DNA from: Enoplolaimus lenunculus
Taxonomy: Eukaryota > Nematoda > Enoplea > Enoplida > Thoracostomopsidae
DNA: 64,000 bases
Direction: 5' to 3'
NCBI GenBank assembly: GCA_030248215.1
Contig: JASANG010000733.1
Location: 1 to 64,000, forward strand
This document shows positions 46,515 to 57,799 of this stretch, piece after piece (the stretch's first letter is position 1; every line of letters starts with the position of its first letter). Below the pieces are notes generated by a model. The model did no database searches. It was not told the origin of the DNA and saw only the letters and a program-made list of their open reading frames with translations. The translations under genes were made by a program, and so were the position numbers.

Positions 46515-47723
46515 TTCTCGTGCCCGCAACGGCAATCCCTCCAATAACAGCACTCGACGTTAAAGATATGACTATTCTGCCAACCACTTGATAGAATAAC
46601 ACCCATTGGGTGTGACAAAAAGGACCAAATTTGCTCAACACAATGAGAAACAGTACATACTTGTAAATATGTTATTTTATCAAGCTTGTCTACAGAAATA
46701 CGAATGTAGAAAAATGTCCAATGGTTGATATCAGTTTTGGCCACTAAGGATTAAATTCTCAAATTCCACACAAAACCATCTTGATTACATAAAACGCTCG
46801 GATTTCTCATAGACAGCCTTTACAGTTTATTTGGAAAGCTTCGGTCACCTAGGATTAAATTTTTAAGTTACACACAAAACTATCTTCATCAGATAAAACA
46901 GCTCGCATTTCTTACAGACAGCGTACAGTTTATCTGAAGGATTAAACACATGCCACCCTGGAGACGTATAATCTAGATTGAGATAATGACTGCGCCGAAC
47001 AACGAATTAATACTTTATGAAGTATGTATACGTGTGACGTGTACATAGATACACGTATATATAGATATATATTCATGTCAATTTAACTGCAACTACATGG
47101 CTAATGTTTAATATATTTATACTTACACTAACTCTATTACCAACACCTGCCTTGCCAAGACCAAGTGTTTGAAATGCACTTAAAAATAAGAAAGAGTACC
47201 AAGCGACAAAAAGACAAATTTTAAACCGGTTACAGGACAGAATCGGCCCCACTAACAAAAGCGCTGTGGACTAAATTTTGGAAGTGGATTTAATGCAAAA
47301 ATTAATGCTGATCCCAAACTGGTTAGAAACATATTAGTGTTGCTTTGTGTTCACTAAAATAGACTGCACGTACAAGGGCACAACCGGATGTCCGGCTCAA
47401 GCTCTAGCGCCGGCAAATAATTGAAATCCAGATTTGGCTCCGGTGTTCTACATAGCCGGATATTTATTGTTGAAAATAAGACATAATGCTAAGTATTTGA
47501 GGGTTTTTAGAGGTGAGTAAGTTCTGAAGCAATTGCTATCTACATCTTAAATAATTCACTTAGTTCCGCACACGTTAAATTCAGTGTATTTGAAAGAAAT
47601 GTACCTCTTTGTTATTCGCCTTTGAATGCATCACACAAACTCTTCGACTACTTAAATAACACTAGCTAAGTATCTATTATTCGAACCCCGTTAATTTTCT
47701 CAGAACATATAGTAAGCATATTT
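46515..47723. other. upstream of EVI5: possible promoter region with a direct duplication
   Basis: Sequence 46735-46835 is repeated at 46843-46940 in diverged form (CTAAGGATTAAATT, ACACAAAACCATCTT, TTTACAGTTTATTTGGA). No TATA box or CpG-rich stretch stands out. Confidence 0.5.
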
Positions 47724-48398
47724 TTAAGTCCGATTCACATTGTAACGTTTCGCAGCAAGAACTCGCAGCTGCAACTGGCAACAGTTACTTGCAGCTGAAA
47801 TTATTTGCAAGGAAACATCGTTTTCATTCGGAACTTTGACATGACTTCATATGAAAGTTTAGCAGACTTCTACAATAAAACACCCAGCATAAGCTGTAAA
47901 TTTTTGGTTCAGCCAATAATGATAAATTAATATGACTTGCAAAGTTATTCATACCTATGAATCATTTGTTCGCGTATATTTTTCATGATGCCAGCTGAAA
48001 AATGTTTCGACTGCATTTTTGCAAAACTTGCTGCTTGTAGATGCAAGTGTCAACTGCAAGAAAAATTTTACGCATCAAAAAACTTTTCTCAAAATTTGTT
48101 CACTTGAGATGAAACCGTTTTCAAAACTTCCAATTTTTGTTTATCGCCTCGCCAAACGATGCGAAATATTAATATTTAAATTTATTCTACCTTTTTGAAT
48201 ACATTCAAATATATTCGAATCAATTTTGAAGCGCTCAACAGTGTGTCTTCTAATTGGCCAATCAAAACACAGATAGAAGAAATTCAAGCTATTTGCTACA
48301 TAGAATTTCAAAGGCCTTTTGTTTTTACCGAACTTGCACATGAAAGTTGTACGTGCTAGTTTTCGCTGCAAAAAATGGCAAGTGTGAATAGGGCTTAG
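47724..48398. mobile_element. TTAA-flanked MITE, longer relative of 14876
   Basis: Starts TTAAGTCCGATTCACATTG and ends AAGTGTGAATAGGGCTTAG. Shares CTTGCAGCTG-type motifs and the GTACGTGCTAGTTTT.GCTGCAAAAA end with the 14876 copy. Confidence 0.65.
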
Positions 48399-48796
48399 AT
48401 TGATTGAACAAACTGATTACCAATTTTGATAGTGACACAGTTTCTAGGCTTTTATATCTTTAGGTCCAGAAAACTCGCTTGAGTTGTGATAAGTCACATT
48501 TTTTAAAAACCTAAAATCTTGTGCATACGCCATCGACTGATTATAAAAACGAGCTTGTAGGACCAAACCTGAAGTATAGTACACGTAAATTGAACATTAC
48601 TAACGACTATAAAGGAGGTCTGCTTCCGGCTCTTATTCCGGTAGAAAACACACTTTTAGCTCTGCCTACGATAGAATTTTTGCCGGAGGTTCCAGCAATT
48701 TCGGTAGCAAAACTTTCATGGATTACAAAATTTATCAGTCTGGCGCGTTTCGTTTATTTTGCACGATTTCGAGAGAGCGTAAAACCAAACGATTAA

Positions 48797-49056
48797 CCCT
48801 TTCTCACATGAATATTTTCTATTTCCCCTAAGACCTACTTTTATGCTAGGATTCGAACTCCAGTGACTAGAGTGTGAGGCGTATACCATCACCGCTCAGC
48901 TATAGGAGATTGACGCTCGAGCCGAGGGGGCTCTCACGTCTTGTGGTGATTTAGTACTATGTATACGTGTTGCAATTGTTAAACACGGCGCGATATATAC
49001 TATTTAACATATACACTGCGCTGAGTTGCCAACAGGCAACTCAATGTGAGAAGGGG
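48797..49056. mobile_element. TTAA-flanked MITE carrying a tRNA-like sequence, second copy
   Basis: TTAA at 48793-48796 and TTAT at 49057-49060. Ends CCCTTTCTCACATGAATATT and (inverted) CCCCTTCTCACATTGAGT. On the minus strand 48912-48841 it holds TATAGCTGAGCGGTGATGG, GCCTCACAC and GAGTTCGAATCC, resembling a tRNA-Val body. Confidence 0.8.
48841..48912 (-). other. tRNA-like sequence (possible Val-CAC ancestry) inside a MITE
   Basis: A-box-like TAGCTGAGCGG, CGCCTCACACT as the anticodon region and a near-perfect B box (GAGTTCGAATCC). I could not pair a proper 7-bp acceptor stem, so I do not call it a working tRNA gene; a tRNA-derived promoter captured by the element fits better. Confidence 0.5.
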
Positions 49057-49981
49057 TTATAGATAGTAAACTGAAAATTTTTCGCTTAAACAACAGATTA
49101 TAGAAACTTGCGTGTATTAATAAAGCAAAAACATCATTTTAACTACGAACTACCTAATTTTGCCTCAGCTCCGGCTTCACTTCTAACAAGTTTTGTTGAC
49201 CTCCAGCTTCGGCTCCTATATATTTCATCTCCGATTGCACGCTGATTACTACTAACTAAAAAGTTCACATGCTATTTTTAGGGCACACAACATCACGAAT
49301 TGCAAAGGGGGAAGCCAAGTATCTGGATTAGCGGAGCCTTCACCTTTGAAGTTTTTGTTGAGATTTTCATGGAATCTAACCCCTCCATTTCCATATCCTG
49401 GCTACTCCCATGCGAATGTACGCACTAGCGACCTACAGCTTAAAAGCAAGGTACAGCTGAAGCTCTGCCTGCATACGAATCCGACAGAAAATCAGCCGTT
49501 TATGCAAAATTTTTCACGTATGTTCTGGTGATTGCGGTTTAAAAATTTATTTTTTTATGAATTTTGTTCCATTCATGTCGTTCACAACATGGGGCAACTT
49601 TGAAAAATATATATGCTTGGCGAGATTTTTCAAAATAGAAGTTCCAAAACAATGTTTTTAAAGATGTGTTATCGAATACTGTTTAAATTAGCAAACTATT
49701 ATATGAACGCTATTTTTATCGCGTAAATTTTTCACATATCCGGCTCCGGCAAAGTTTGTTAACCTTTGGCTCTGTTCTTTGTTCACCTCCAGTGGCATCC
49801 TGATTAAGCATTTAGGTTCATCACAAAACCCAAACCGCCAGGTTGCATTCAGAGGTCTGTCTTGGCTTTGGTTTCAGTAGAATACAGTATGAATTTATTG
49901 GCAATTTTACTAGTAAAATATATTGGTTCGCCTTGACTTACAGAGAGTGTGATTGTGTTGCGTAAACCATAACCCTTCCGA
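49057..49981. other. no gene recognised
   Basis: Decayed hAT-type ends near 49235 and 49790 (CTCCAGTGGCATCCTGATT) flank CCGGCTC-type sequence; nothing coding seen. Confidence 0.5.
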
Positions 49982-50133
49982 CCCATGTATAGAACAGGGC
50001 CGGATCGTTTTCCTGTGGGGCTGTCATGCGGTCAGTTTTTAAGCTTTGGGCTAACTTTTTGCTTAGTCTTTAGGCTTTAGGCTTAATAGGCTAAGGAATG
50101 TGGTTTACTGTTCCGGCCCTGATCTATACATGG
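49982..50133. mobile_element. TTAGGC-bearing MITE, subfamily 3
   Basis: Ends CCATGTATAGAACAGGGCCG and (inverted) CCATGTATAGATCAGGGCCG. Interior TTAGTCTTTAGGCTTTAGGC. Fuller copy at 60284-60499. Confidence 0.8.
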
Positions 50134-50250
50134 ACCACACTTGCAATATCACCAATATTATGGATTGGTTTTATTTTTATTATCAATATTACGTTTTAAC
50201 CCTTCATTTTTAACCATAAACCCAAAACGGACAGTATATATAAAATTATA

Positions 50251-50466
50251 AGCCTAAGCCTAAGCCTAAGCCTAAGCCTAAGCCTAAGCCTAAGCCTAAG
50301 CCTAAGCCTAAGCCTAAGCCTAAGCCTAAGCCTAAGCCTAAGCCTAAGCCTAAGCCTAAGCCTAAGCCTAAGCCTAAGCCTAAGCCTAAGCCTAAGCCTA
50401 AGCCTAAGCCTAAGCCTAAGCCTAAGCCTAAGCCTAAGCCTAAGCCTAAGCCTAAGCCTAAGCCTA
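50251..50466. repeat. perfect (TTAGGC)36 interstitial telomere-type array
   Basis: 216 bp of uninterrupted AGCCTA on the + strand, TTAGGC on the -. No interruption or variant unit seen. Flanks are TATATAAAATTATA and TATATAGTCAGTAGTC. It lies between EVI5 and the GSKIP-domain gene, 117 bp from a TTAGGC-bearing MITE. Confidence 0.99.
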
Positions 50467-50929
50467 TATAGTCAGTAGTCGATCTGTGACCTAACCGAAA
50501 CCGAGGCTGATTAGTGTTTTGCGTCGTTCTAAAAAAGTCGATAAAATAAAGTGTCTGAAAATATTGCTCCATGTATGCGTTTTGAAACACTCGTCACAAG
50601 CCTGTTGAAAGTGCAAGCCCTGAGGCCGTGGTCCAACTGACTAAAATAATATCAGTCCCTGAAAGACCAATAATTCTATGACGCGAAAAAATGGGTTAAA
50701 ACTAGATTAGTACGCGATTTTCAGCCACAGTTTTTTAAAGTTTCAGATTTTGCTATGTTACTCAATGCTCACACCTTTCACGTCCCTGCGACAAGTCCAA
50801 CGAACACTAGTTTAGTGCTAAACCTTAACACAAAATCTTGGTTTGCAGAGCCTAGGCTGCGCTGACGCTCTCTTTTGAACTCGTCAGCGAGTAACGCGCA
50901 ACAAACGGCGAAAAATCAAAGAAAAACAA

Positions 50930-53525
50930 TCACGAGTCAAATTCATCCATACTAAACGTATTCATCAGCTCTTCATCACCGTTCGAATCATTATTGCAAC
51001 CTTCACCGTCACTTGTTGGACTATCTCGACTCGAACCCGCAGTTGATTGCCTTCGCTGTTGTTGTAAATAATTCGCGTACCCGTTTCGAATAACTGTCGT
51101 GTCATGTAGAGATCTTGGGCCGTGCACATTAATGGTGTCACCGGTTGCGTTGCCCCCTGCGGTTCGCTGGTTCAAAATCGCCTGTGGAGCGCTACCTATT
51201 GTTGTACCGTGATGATGTTGTTTAAAACCTAAAGAGCTGTGTTCTACGTCATTCGGACCAGTTTGTGACGTCACTTCCGCTCTTGTACCGGTATCGTCGG
51301 AAAACGGACAAACGTCGGTGGCGTGATCTGGATTTTCGAACGTTGCTATGCGTAAATTTGAAATAAGTTCAGCAGAAAATTCCGACTGATACGATTTTGA
51401 CACCCGATCGAGTAGCGCATAAGGTGTTTTGAACCGTTCAGTGTGTAATTCGATGTACGCCAAGTCGCCGTTCATGGAATCATGTCGAATCGAACATACA
51501 CGATACCCGCGATGCGTTAATTCGATACAATATGCGTTGCCTGATAACAGAGGCGGTGCCAGTTAGAATTAGGGTCAACCGCCAATGGCATTTTTGTGTA
51601 TGGTTTTTAAACACGGTTTTAGTTTGCAATACAAGAAACCTCCGTTTTAAATTTTGACCCATGTTACTTTAAGGGGCGTCCAGGTACCTGGTGGGTCGTT
51701 AAAAGAGTAGGTTTAGATTGTAGATTACATTTTTTTTGCTTAGCCTTAAGCTTTGGATTTGGCTTAGGCTTAGGAACACAATTTTGCAACGCTTCGGCTT
51801 AGGCTTAGGAACACAATTTTGCAACGCTTCGGCTTAGGCTTAGGAACACAATTTTGCAACGCTTCGGCTTAGGCTTAGGAACACAATTTTGCAACGCTTC
51901 GGCTTAGGCTTAGGAACACAATTTTGCAACGCTTCGGCTTAGGCTTAGGAACACAATTTTGCAACGCTTCGGCTTAGGCTTAGGAACACAATTTTGCAAC
52001 GCTTCGGCTTAGGCTTAGGAACACAATTTTGCAACGCTTCGGCTTAGGCTTAGGAACACAATTTTGCAACGCTTCGGCTTAGGCTTAGAAACACAATTTT
52101 GCAACGCTTCGGCTTAGGCTTAGGAACACAATTTTGCAACGCTTCGGCTTAGGCTTAGGAACACAATTTTGCAACGCTTCGGCTTAGGCTTAGGAACACA
52201 ATTTTGCAACGCTTCGGCTTAGGCTTAGGAACACAATTTTGCAACGCTTCGGCTTAGGCTTAGGAACACAATTTTGCAACGCTTCGGCTTAGGCTTAGGA
52301 ACACAATTTTGCAACGCTTCGGCTTAGGCTTAGGAACACAATTTTGCAACGCTTCGGCTTAGGCTTAGGAACACAATTTTGCAACGCTTCGGCTTAGGCT
52401 TAGGAACACAATTTTGCAACGCTTCGGCTTGGGCTTAGGAACACAATTTTGCAACGCTTCGGCTTAGGCTTAGGAACACAATTTTGCAACGCTTCGGCTT
52501 AGGCTTAGGAACACAATTTTGCAACGCTTCGGCTTAGGCTTAGGAACACAATTTTGCAACGCTTCGGCTTAGGCTTAGGAACACAATTTTGCAACGCTTC
52601 GGCTTAGGCTTAGGAACACAATTTTGCAACGCTTAGGCTTAGGCTTTGGCTTAGGAATACGCTTAATCTACCTGTTACGCCCCTTAAAGTAACATTGGCC
52701 GAAAATTTTATAGAAAGCACCCCCGTTTTATAATCCAGGCTCGGGTTATGGCCTCTACTGAACAGTAGGAAAGGATCGTCATAAGACTTAAAGGACTTCT
52801 CAGGATGGTTTCCACGGAACCAAAGCGATACTTTGATGCGTTTATACGTTCGTGCGATGCTGTTTAACTCAAAACATTTTTCGATTTTATATTTGACACA
52901 TATTTTACTTATTAATACGAACGGGAGTTCGCGGTCATCCAACAAAGCCACACTGGAGTCGATCATGAGTATTAAAATTAAATTCTTATTCAGCTCTCAT
53001 TCTTTTATGAATATTTTCAATTTCATTTGAGACCCAATATGAAGCTTGGGTTTGTAATCGTAATCCTTATACAGTTGGATGGCACTTAGCATTACCTATG
53101 TATACTACAGAATTTCAAATCGTAACTTTAAAACTGTAAGATTTCCTTCGAAAGATGAAACGTTTATAATAAACAGTATGAAATCAAATTTTAACTCATT
53201 CATTCTCGCAAATTTCAAGCTCGGACTGAACTCTACGCATTGGAACATGTTTACTATCATAGGTCAATGTATAGAATATGATAGTAACAGTAGTACAAGC
53301 ATATTTCTTAAGCCTATGTTTAAGCGTAAAAATGAGCTTATACATGAGCCGAAGCCTAAGCTAAAAATTAATTTAAATTGCTAAATACTAACTTAAAACT
53401 GTACGCTTACCTTCAAGTGTGGTAATATTAATAAACAGAAGTTCAGCCGTTCTGGGTAACAATTCCGATATATGGATTTCTCGCACATGATTGGCTAAAC
53501 GTTCACATGTTATCACAGCTTCAGC
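50930..53525 (-). CDS. GSKIP-domain (DUF727) protein, last two exons
   Basis: Exon 53525-53411 (115 nt, acceptor TTTTATAG, donor GTAAGC) reads AEAVITCERL ... ISELLPRTAELLFINITTLE; exon 51540-50930 (acceptor TGTTATCAG, branch-like CTAAC upstream) completes Gly and reads NAYCIELTHRGYRVCSIRHD then TPYALLDRVSKSYQSEFSAE. This matches the GSKIP fold: AEAVV at the start, INVETKE.N.YCLELTEAG in the middle and YSLLDTLSPAYREAFG at the end. GSKIP binds GSK3-beta and the PKA RII subunit; the related CLU N-terminal domain is an alternative but would not lie at a C terminus. After the domain there are about 135 residues of low-complexity polar sequence (His, Gln, Ser, Asp/Glu) absent from the 139-residue vertebrate protein, ending FSMDEFDS. 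Upstream exons were not found; they should lie to the right of 53552 or outside the window. Confidence 0.8.
51657..52700. mobile_element. TTAGGC-bearing MITE, subfamily 1, expanded to about 1 kb
   Basis: Ends ACCCATGTTACTTTAAGGGG and (inverted) GGCCAATGTTACTTTAAGGG, as in the 160-200 bp copies at 6639, 9287 and 22906, but the interior has grown by tandem expansion of a 35-bp unit (see 51763-52645). It sits in the intron between the two GSKIP-domain exons, about 115 bp before the last exon in transcript order. Confidence 0.9.
51763..52645. repeat. 35-bp minisatellite, about 25 copies, TTAGGC-derived
   Basis: Unit: GGCTTAGGCTTAGG followed by AACACAATTTTGCAACGCTTC. Copies are almost identical; I noticed only two single-base variants (near 52089 and 52431). 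The same unit occurs once in the 6639 copy of the MITE (as the inverse, AAGCGTTGCAAAAATGTGTT), so the array arose by duplication inside the element. Confidence 0.97.
53265..53385. mobile_element. TTAGGC-bearing element, decayed
   Basis: GTCAATGTATAGAATATGAT, AACAGTAGTACAAGCATATT, AAGCGTAAAAATGAGCTTAT and AAGCCTAAGC in the usual order; right end lost. Just downstream (in transcript order) of GSKIP-domain exon 53525-53411. Confidence 0.65.
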
Positions 53526-53551
53526 CTATAAAAGCAAACCTTGGTACTGTA

Positions 53552-53780
53552 ACGACCCGAATAAGAGAGGGGGATTGTTATTTATTTGGCCTCTCCAGAG
53601 GGTCCCCCCTTGTTATTTGGTTACGGACTGTTATTTATTTTTAACCCACGCTACGCCGCCCTCCGTTACTGATATATATTTGGTACTGTAATTGTCCGTT
53701 GAATTAAACGTTTATTTGTGTTGTGTAAACAATAGCTTGAGCGATAATACAAGGTTATACTTGGGAATGTCTACTTTGGA
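53552..53780 (+). mobile_element. MITE with CTGTAGTGACC ends, left-half copy
   Basis: Starts CTGTAACGACCCGAATAAGA and follows the 60897 copy to about GGTTATACTTGGGAATGT. Its left edge is 26 bp from the 3' splice site of GSKIP-domain exon 53525-53411. Confidence 0.8.
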
Positions 53781-54454
53781 AAGCATTTCATGCTTGCAAC
53801 TCAAGACAGACCCCAAACGTAATTTAAACAATTATTTGACTATTGTGGTAATGCCATCTGGTGCTATCCTGCACACTGCAATATCGTCTGGTGTACTCCG
53901 GTTATTCCGGTCCTTCACAAGACAGGTATATAACGCCACCCTAAGAGGTTGCGTGATACACGCCGCGAACCCACCGATTGCTTAAATTTTGATTGTTGGT
54001 GGTAAATATTAAGTAGCTTTGTTCGAGACCGATCCTCATTAATACAAGCGGGTCAAGACTTGACGCTTAAATTAGAACAGTTTAAAACCAGTATCGTTGA
54101 TTGTTTTAGCACGGTTTCAATCGGAAGTATACATTTTATCGAAAGCCAAATCTGAATCTAGAATGAATTTTTTTGTCGGAACCGGAATTTGCGTGTTATG
54201 TCACTCACACGTAACCATACGTGCACTCGGCACACAAAATGTTGCCTCCCAAAAGAAATTCAATAGCTTGTCCGGCTTATGTTTTATCGAAACCCTTCAT
54301 TTTCCAACAGTATCACCGCCATTCGCGGACATCAGAGTTTCACGGAAACTCTATCCGGACAAGACTGTTTTGCAGTGACACAGTCTAGGACGTTGAAATG
54401 TTTGAAGAACAGTGTAGTGGACAATATTTCTATATGATAGACACATAGGGACAC

Positions 54455-54975
54455 CTTAGCGGGGAAATTCAAATTTTGACGGGAAAATTCAAATTCTGGC
54501 GGGAAATTCAAATTTTGGCGGGAAAATTCATATTTTGGCGGCAAATTCAAATTTAGGCGGGAAAATTCAAATTTTGGCGGCAAAATTCAAATTTTTGCGG
54601 CAAAATTCAAATTTTAACGGCAAATTCAAATTTAGGCACAAAATTCAAATTTTGGCGGGAAATTAACATTAAGGCGGGAAAATTCAAATTTTGGAGGCAA
54701 ATTCAAATTTTGGCGGCAAATTCAAATTATGGCGGGAAAATTCAAATTTTGGCGGCAAATTCAAATTTTGGCGGCAAATTCAAATTTTAGCGGCAAATTC
54801 AAATTTTGGCGGCAAATTCAAATTTTGGCGGGAAAAATCAATTTTTGGTGGTAAATTAAAATTTTGGCGGCAAAATTCAAATTTTGGCGGAAAATTCAAA
54901 TTTTGGAGGGAAATTTCAAATTTTAAGCGGGAAATTCAAATTTTTGCGGGAAAATTCAAATTTTCGCGGGAAATG
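54455..54975. repeat. E2F-like minisatellite (GGCGGGAAA / AATTCAAATTTT)
   Basis: About 30 imperfect units of 16-19 bp alternating GGCGGGAAA or GGCGGCAAA with ATTCAAATTTT. Several read TTTTGGCGGGAAA, the E2F consensus. It gives long low-complexity open frames on both strands that are not genes. Confidence 0.95.
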
Positions 54976-55439
54976 TTGGCGAACTTGCAAAAAACAACAA
55001 AATTACGCTGTAAATTAATTACCGTTATTTAGCGCTTTCCGGCGACACCTTTTAGACTGTAACGACAAAGTCCGACAATTCACGTAACTCTATATTTAAT
55101 ATTAATATAATGCGCAAACAGTATACAAAATGTCCGTCAATGCAACAAACTCTATGCGGACATTTTTTATTTAGAGATAAAATTTCAGCACACAGTTACG
55201 CAATAGCTAGCCTTTTTTAAAACAGTTTAGGGGACGATGGATGTGTCGAGTGCACGTATGGTCACGTGTGAGCGACATTAGTAATGCTATTAAAAAGTAA
55301 AGTGTATGAATTTTGACTTTTGTGCAACTGTTTATTTTGAGGCATTTCAAAATCTTATATTTGAATTTCACTACTAAATCGTACCTGCTGACAAAGATTA
55401 TGAGATCTTGTACACCTTCATTATACATGTAGAGTTAAG

Positions 55440-55575
55440 ACTTAAGCGTAGGCTTTATTCTTAGGCTAATATTCTTAGGTAGCGATTTAGCCAAAAACTT
55501 AGGCTTCTCTCAGTAAACCTTTTCCCGAACGTAACCCAAAGCCTAAACCTGAACCTAAGCCTAAGCCTTTATTGC
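55440..55575. repeat. TTAGGC-type fragment
   Basis: AAGCGTAGGCTTTATTCTTAG on one side and CCTAAGCCTAAGCC on the other; ends of the element not preserved. Confidence 0.6.
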
Positions 55576-55656
55576 AAAAGACCCAATTCATGTCCGAATA
55601 CAAAATCGGGTTTAAAGTCTTGTGTCTCCAAACCAGCCAGTGATGGTTAATAACAC

Positions 55657-56044
55657 CAAAGAGTGCACCTGGGTGCATTCTGTAAACAATGTACACTGCA
55701 CGCGTTGCGTTTTTGGCCTACCCCCCTTGTTTAGGGGGTCTGTATGCAGTTTTATATCGTAGTAATGCTAGGAGCAAATTGTACCCACCCACCTCCCTTG
55801 TTTAAGGGGGGTAGGTGTACTGAAGCATACTGTTAATCTCTTGCTTAAACTCCCCCTGATATAGGGGGGGGTCGAACAAAAACGCAACGCGTGCTGGTAC
55901 ATTCTTTAATATACAGAATGTACCCAGTTGCACACTATTGTTATAAAGAGTGATCATCCACTCTTGTTATAAAGAGTGATCATAAACTCTTGTTATAAAG
56001 AGTGATCATCCACTCTTGTTACAAAGAGTGATCATCCACTCTTG
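55657..56044. mobile_element. MITE with 7-bp target duplication, second copy, with internal tandem repeat
   Basis: Target duplication ATAACAC at 55650-55656 and 56045-56051. Same ends and inner AACGCAACGCG arms as the copy at 3721. Its right end holds four or five tandem copies of a unit of about 28 bp built on AGAGTGATCATCCACTCT, itself a palindrome, from about 55935. Confidence 0.88.
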
Positions 56045-56361
56045 ATAACACTAACAAAGACGTTTAACAGATTAATCACCTCGAGACATGTTAACGAATG
56101 AATACCATCACACGGGCTTCCGTTATCAGAATGACGACCGGACCATGAATAATGTCGCAGAAGGTGATATGTTGGATCAACAGACATAACTGTAGTATAT
56201 GTCGCACAGCGAATATTGAACTTTTATATATATCTGATGTTTTTGTTATAAACCTAAAACCGTGTCGGTTAACCAAGAAATTGTAACAAAATTCCCACGC
56301 CTGTACGTCAACTTCAAGGTTTCACATCATTTACATGTAGGGTTGAAACATTTGGCAAAAG

Positions 56362-56653
56362 GGGCCAATGTAAAGAGCAGGGGGGCGGAACCGTATTATA
56401 AGCATATTCCTAAGCTTAAGCCTAAGCCTAATGCTAAGCCTAAGTGCAGGAATGAGTTCATTCTTAAGCCTAAGACTACGCGTAAAAATGAGCATATTCC
56501 TAAGCCTAAGCCTAAGCCTAAGCGTAAAAATGAGGATATTCCTAAACCTAAGCCTAACCCGAAGCCAAGCGAAAAAATTAGTCTAAAGCTTAAGCTTACT
56601 CTATTATTCTAGTCCGACAGAAAAACGTTCCGCCTCTGATGTTTACATGGGCC
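56362..56653. mobile_element. TTAGGC-bearing MITE, subfamily 2, best copy
   Basis: Ends GGGCCAATGTAAAGAGCAGG and (inverted) GGCCCATGTAAACATCAGAG, both followed by GGCGGAAC. Interior has four units of CCTAAGCCTAAGC with AAAAATGAG spacers, then TTAGTCTAAAGCTTAAGC and TTACTCTATTAT. Confidence 0.85.
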
Positions 56654-56929
56654 GCAAAAGGCAATGATATTTCTTGTTGAAACGACTTTATTTTTTCTAA
56701 CAGGATTTGAGTACCTGACCGGCCAAATTTGTAAGCAGTAAAACATAAGCTTGTAAACCAGCTAATTTGAGCGCAAGCGTTGTGCTTCAGCAAACGCTAA
56801 AATTTTCCCTGGAGATGAGTCCTATAACACAGCTGTTTACAACATAACTTCGCTAAAGTATAGTAAGGAGCCTATGTTTACCCTTTTTATTCCTTCTTAT
56901 AAAAAATCGTGCCCGTAGCCAAGGCAGGA

Positions 56930-57077
56930 AAGTAAACGGAGCTCAGCCCCCCGGGAAAAATTTTGGCCCCTCTAGAAAATTTTTCAACTATGCTTGTAAA
57001 GTCAACGAAAACCTTTGTATGCACCTCCTGAAAACTTTGAAACCCCCCTATCATGGTGAGCTGGCTACGGGCCTGTA
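56930..57077. mobile_element. small MITE, CCCGTAGCCA family
   Basis: Begins GTGCCCGTAGCCAAGG and ends GTGAGCTGGCTACGGGCC, with the interior CCTCTAGAAAATTTTTCAAC shared with the copy at 7070. Confidence 0.7.
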
Positions 57078-57799
57078 TATAAAATCAACCATTTTGTATT
57101 AAAGCCGAAGTTTACAAACTTTTCTAGGATAACAACATTAATTTTCCGCAAGCATAAATGGATAAAGCTAATCGAAAACAACAATTTGTTATTTCGGGGA
57201 ATTATATAAAGCAAATCCGCGTATATATGCTAACATCAAAGTTATTTTTAGATAAACCCGCGAAACCTGTTGAAATGAACCAGTTGATCAATTTTAGGCG
57301 ATCCGAATACCTGATATTTATTTTGTCTTTTATAGGGCACCACCCAGAGGCGGGTTCCGAATTTGTGACGGGGGAGGGGCGAGATAGCAAATGTTATGAA
57401 ACGCAAAAATTGTAAGGTAGGAGAAACGTATGATTTTATCACTAAAATTTTTTCGGGTCTACGGTTATTGCTCCTTCCCGTGTTTGCCCAAAAGAGGTCG
57501 GACATTGAAATTTTTTGCATATTTGAGCTTCTCATGGCGTCCACTGATTAGTCCACGGCCAAATTTGTATTTTTGAAACATTCGATTATTTAACGTCCCA
57601 AGGCCCTCCTTTGGGACCCGAAAAATTTTGTCAAAATTTTTTTAAAATTTTCATGTCATACGACGCCGCTTGACAAGCTGAGTCGAATGAGCTGAAACGC
57701 AATTTAAATGTAACAACTGGATCACAAGTTATCCGTAAGAAATCCACACGGCGCCGTCCGTCACTGTCTGTCATCATACGATATCGCAAGTATGTTTGC

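Noticed and set aside
48521-48796. 91-codon + strand open frame
   Set aside because: Ends inside the TTAA element boundary; no family match or splice context.
50246-50590. Open frame of Leu-Gly repeats
   Set aside because: Translation of the TTAGGC array.
52703-52966. Minus-strand open frame between the two GSKIP-domain exons (RTYKRIKVSLWFRGNHPEKS)
   Set aside because: The GSKIP domain is continuous across the two flanking exons, so an exon here would break the fold; no family match.
54332-55032. Open frames on both strands with FGGKFKFWRE-like repeats
   Set aside because: Translation of the E2F-like minisatellite.
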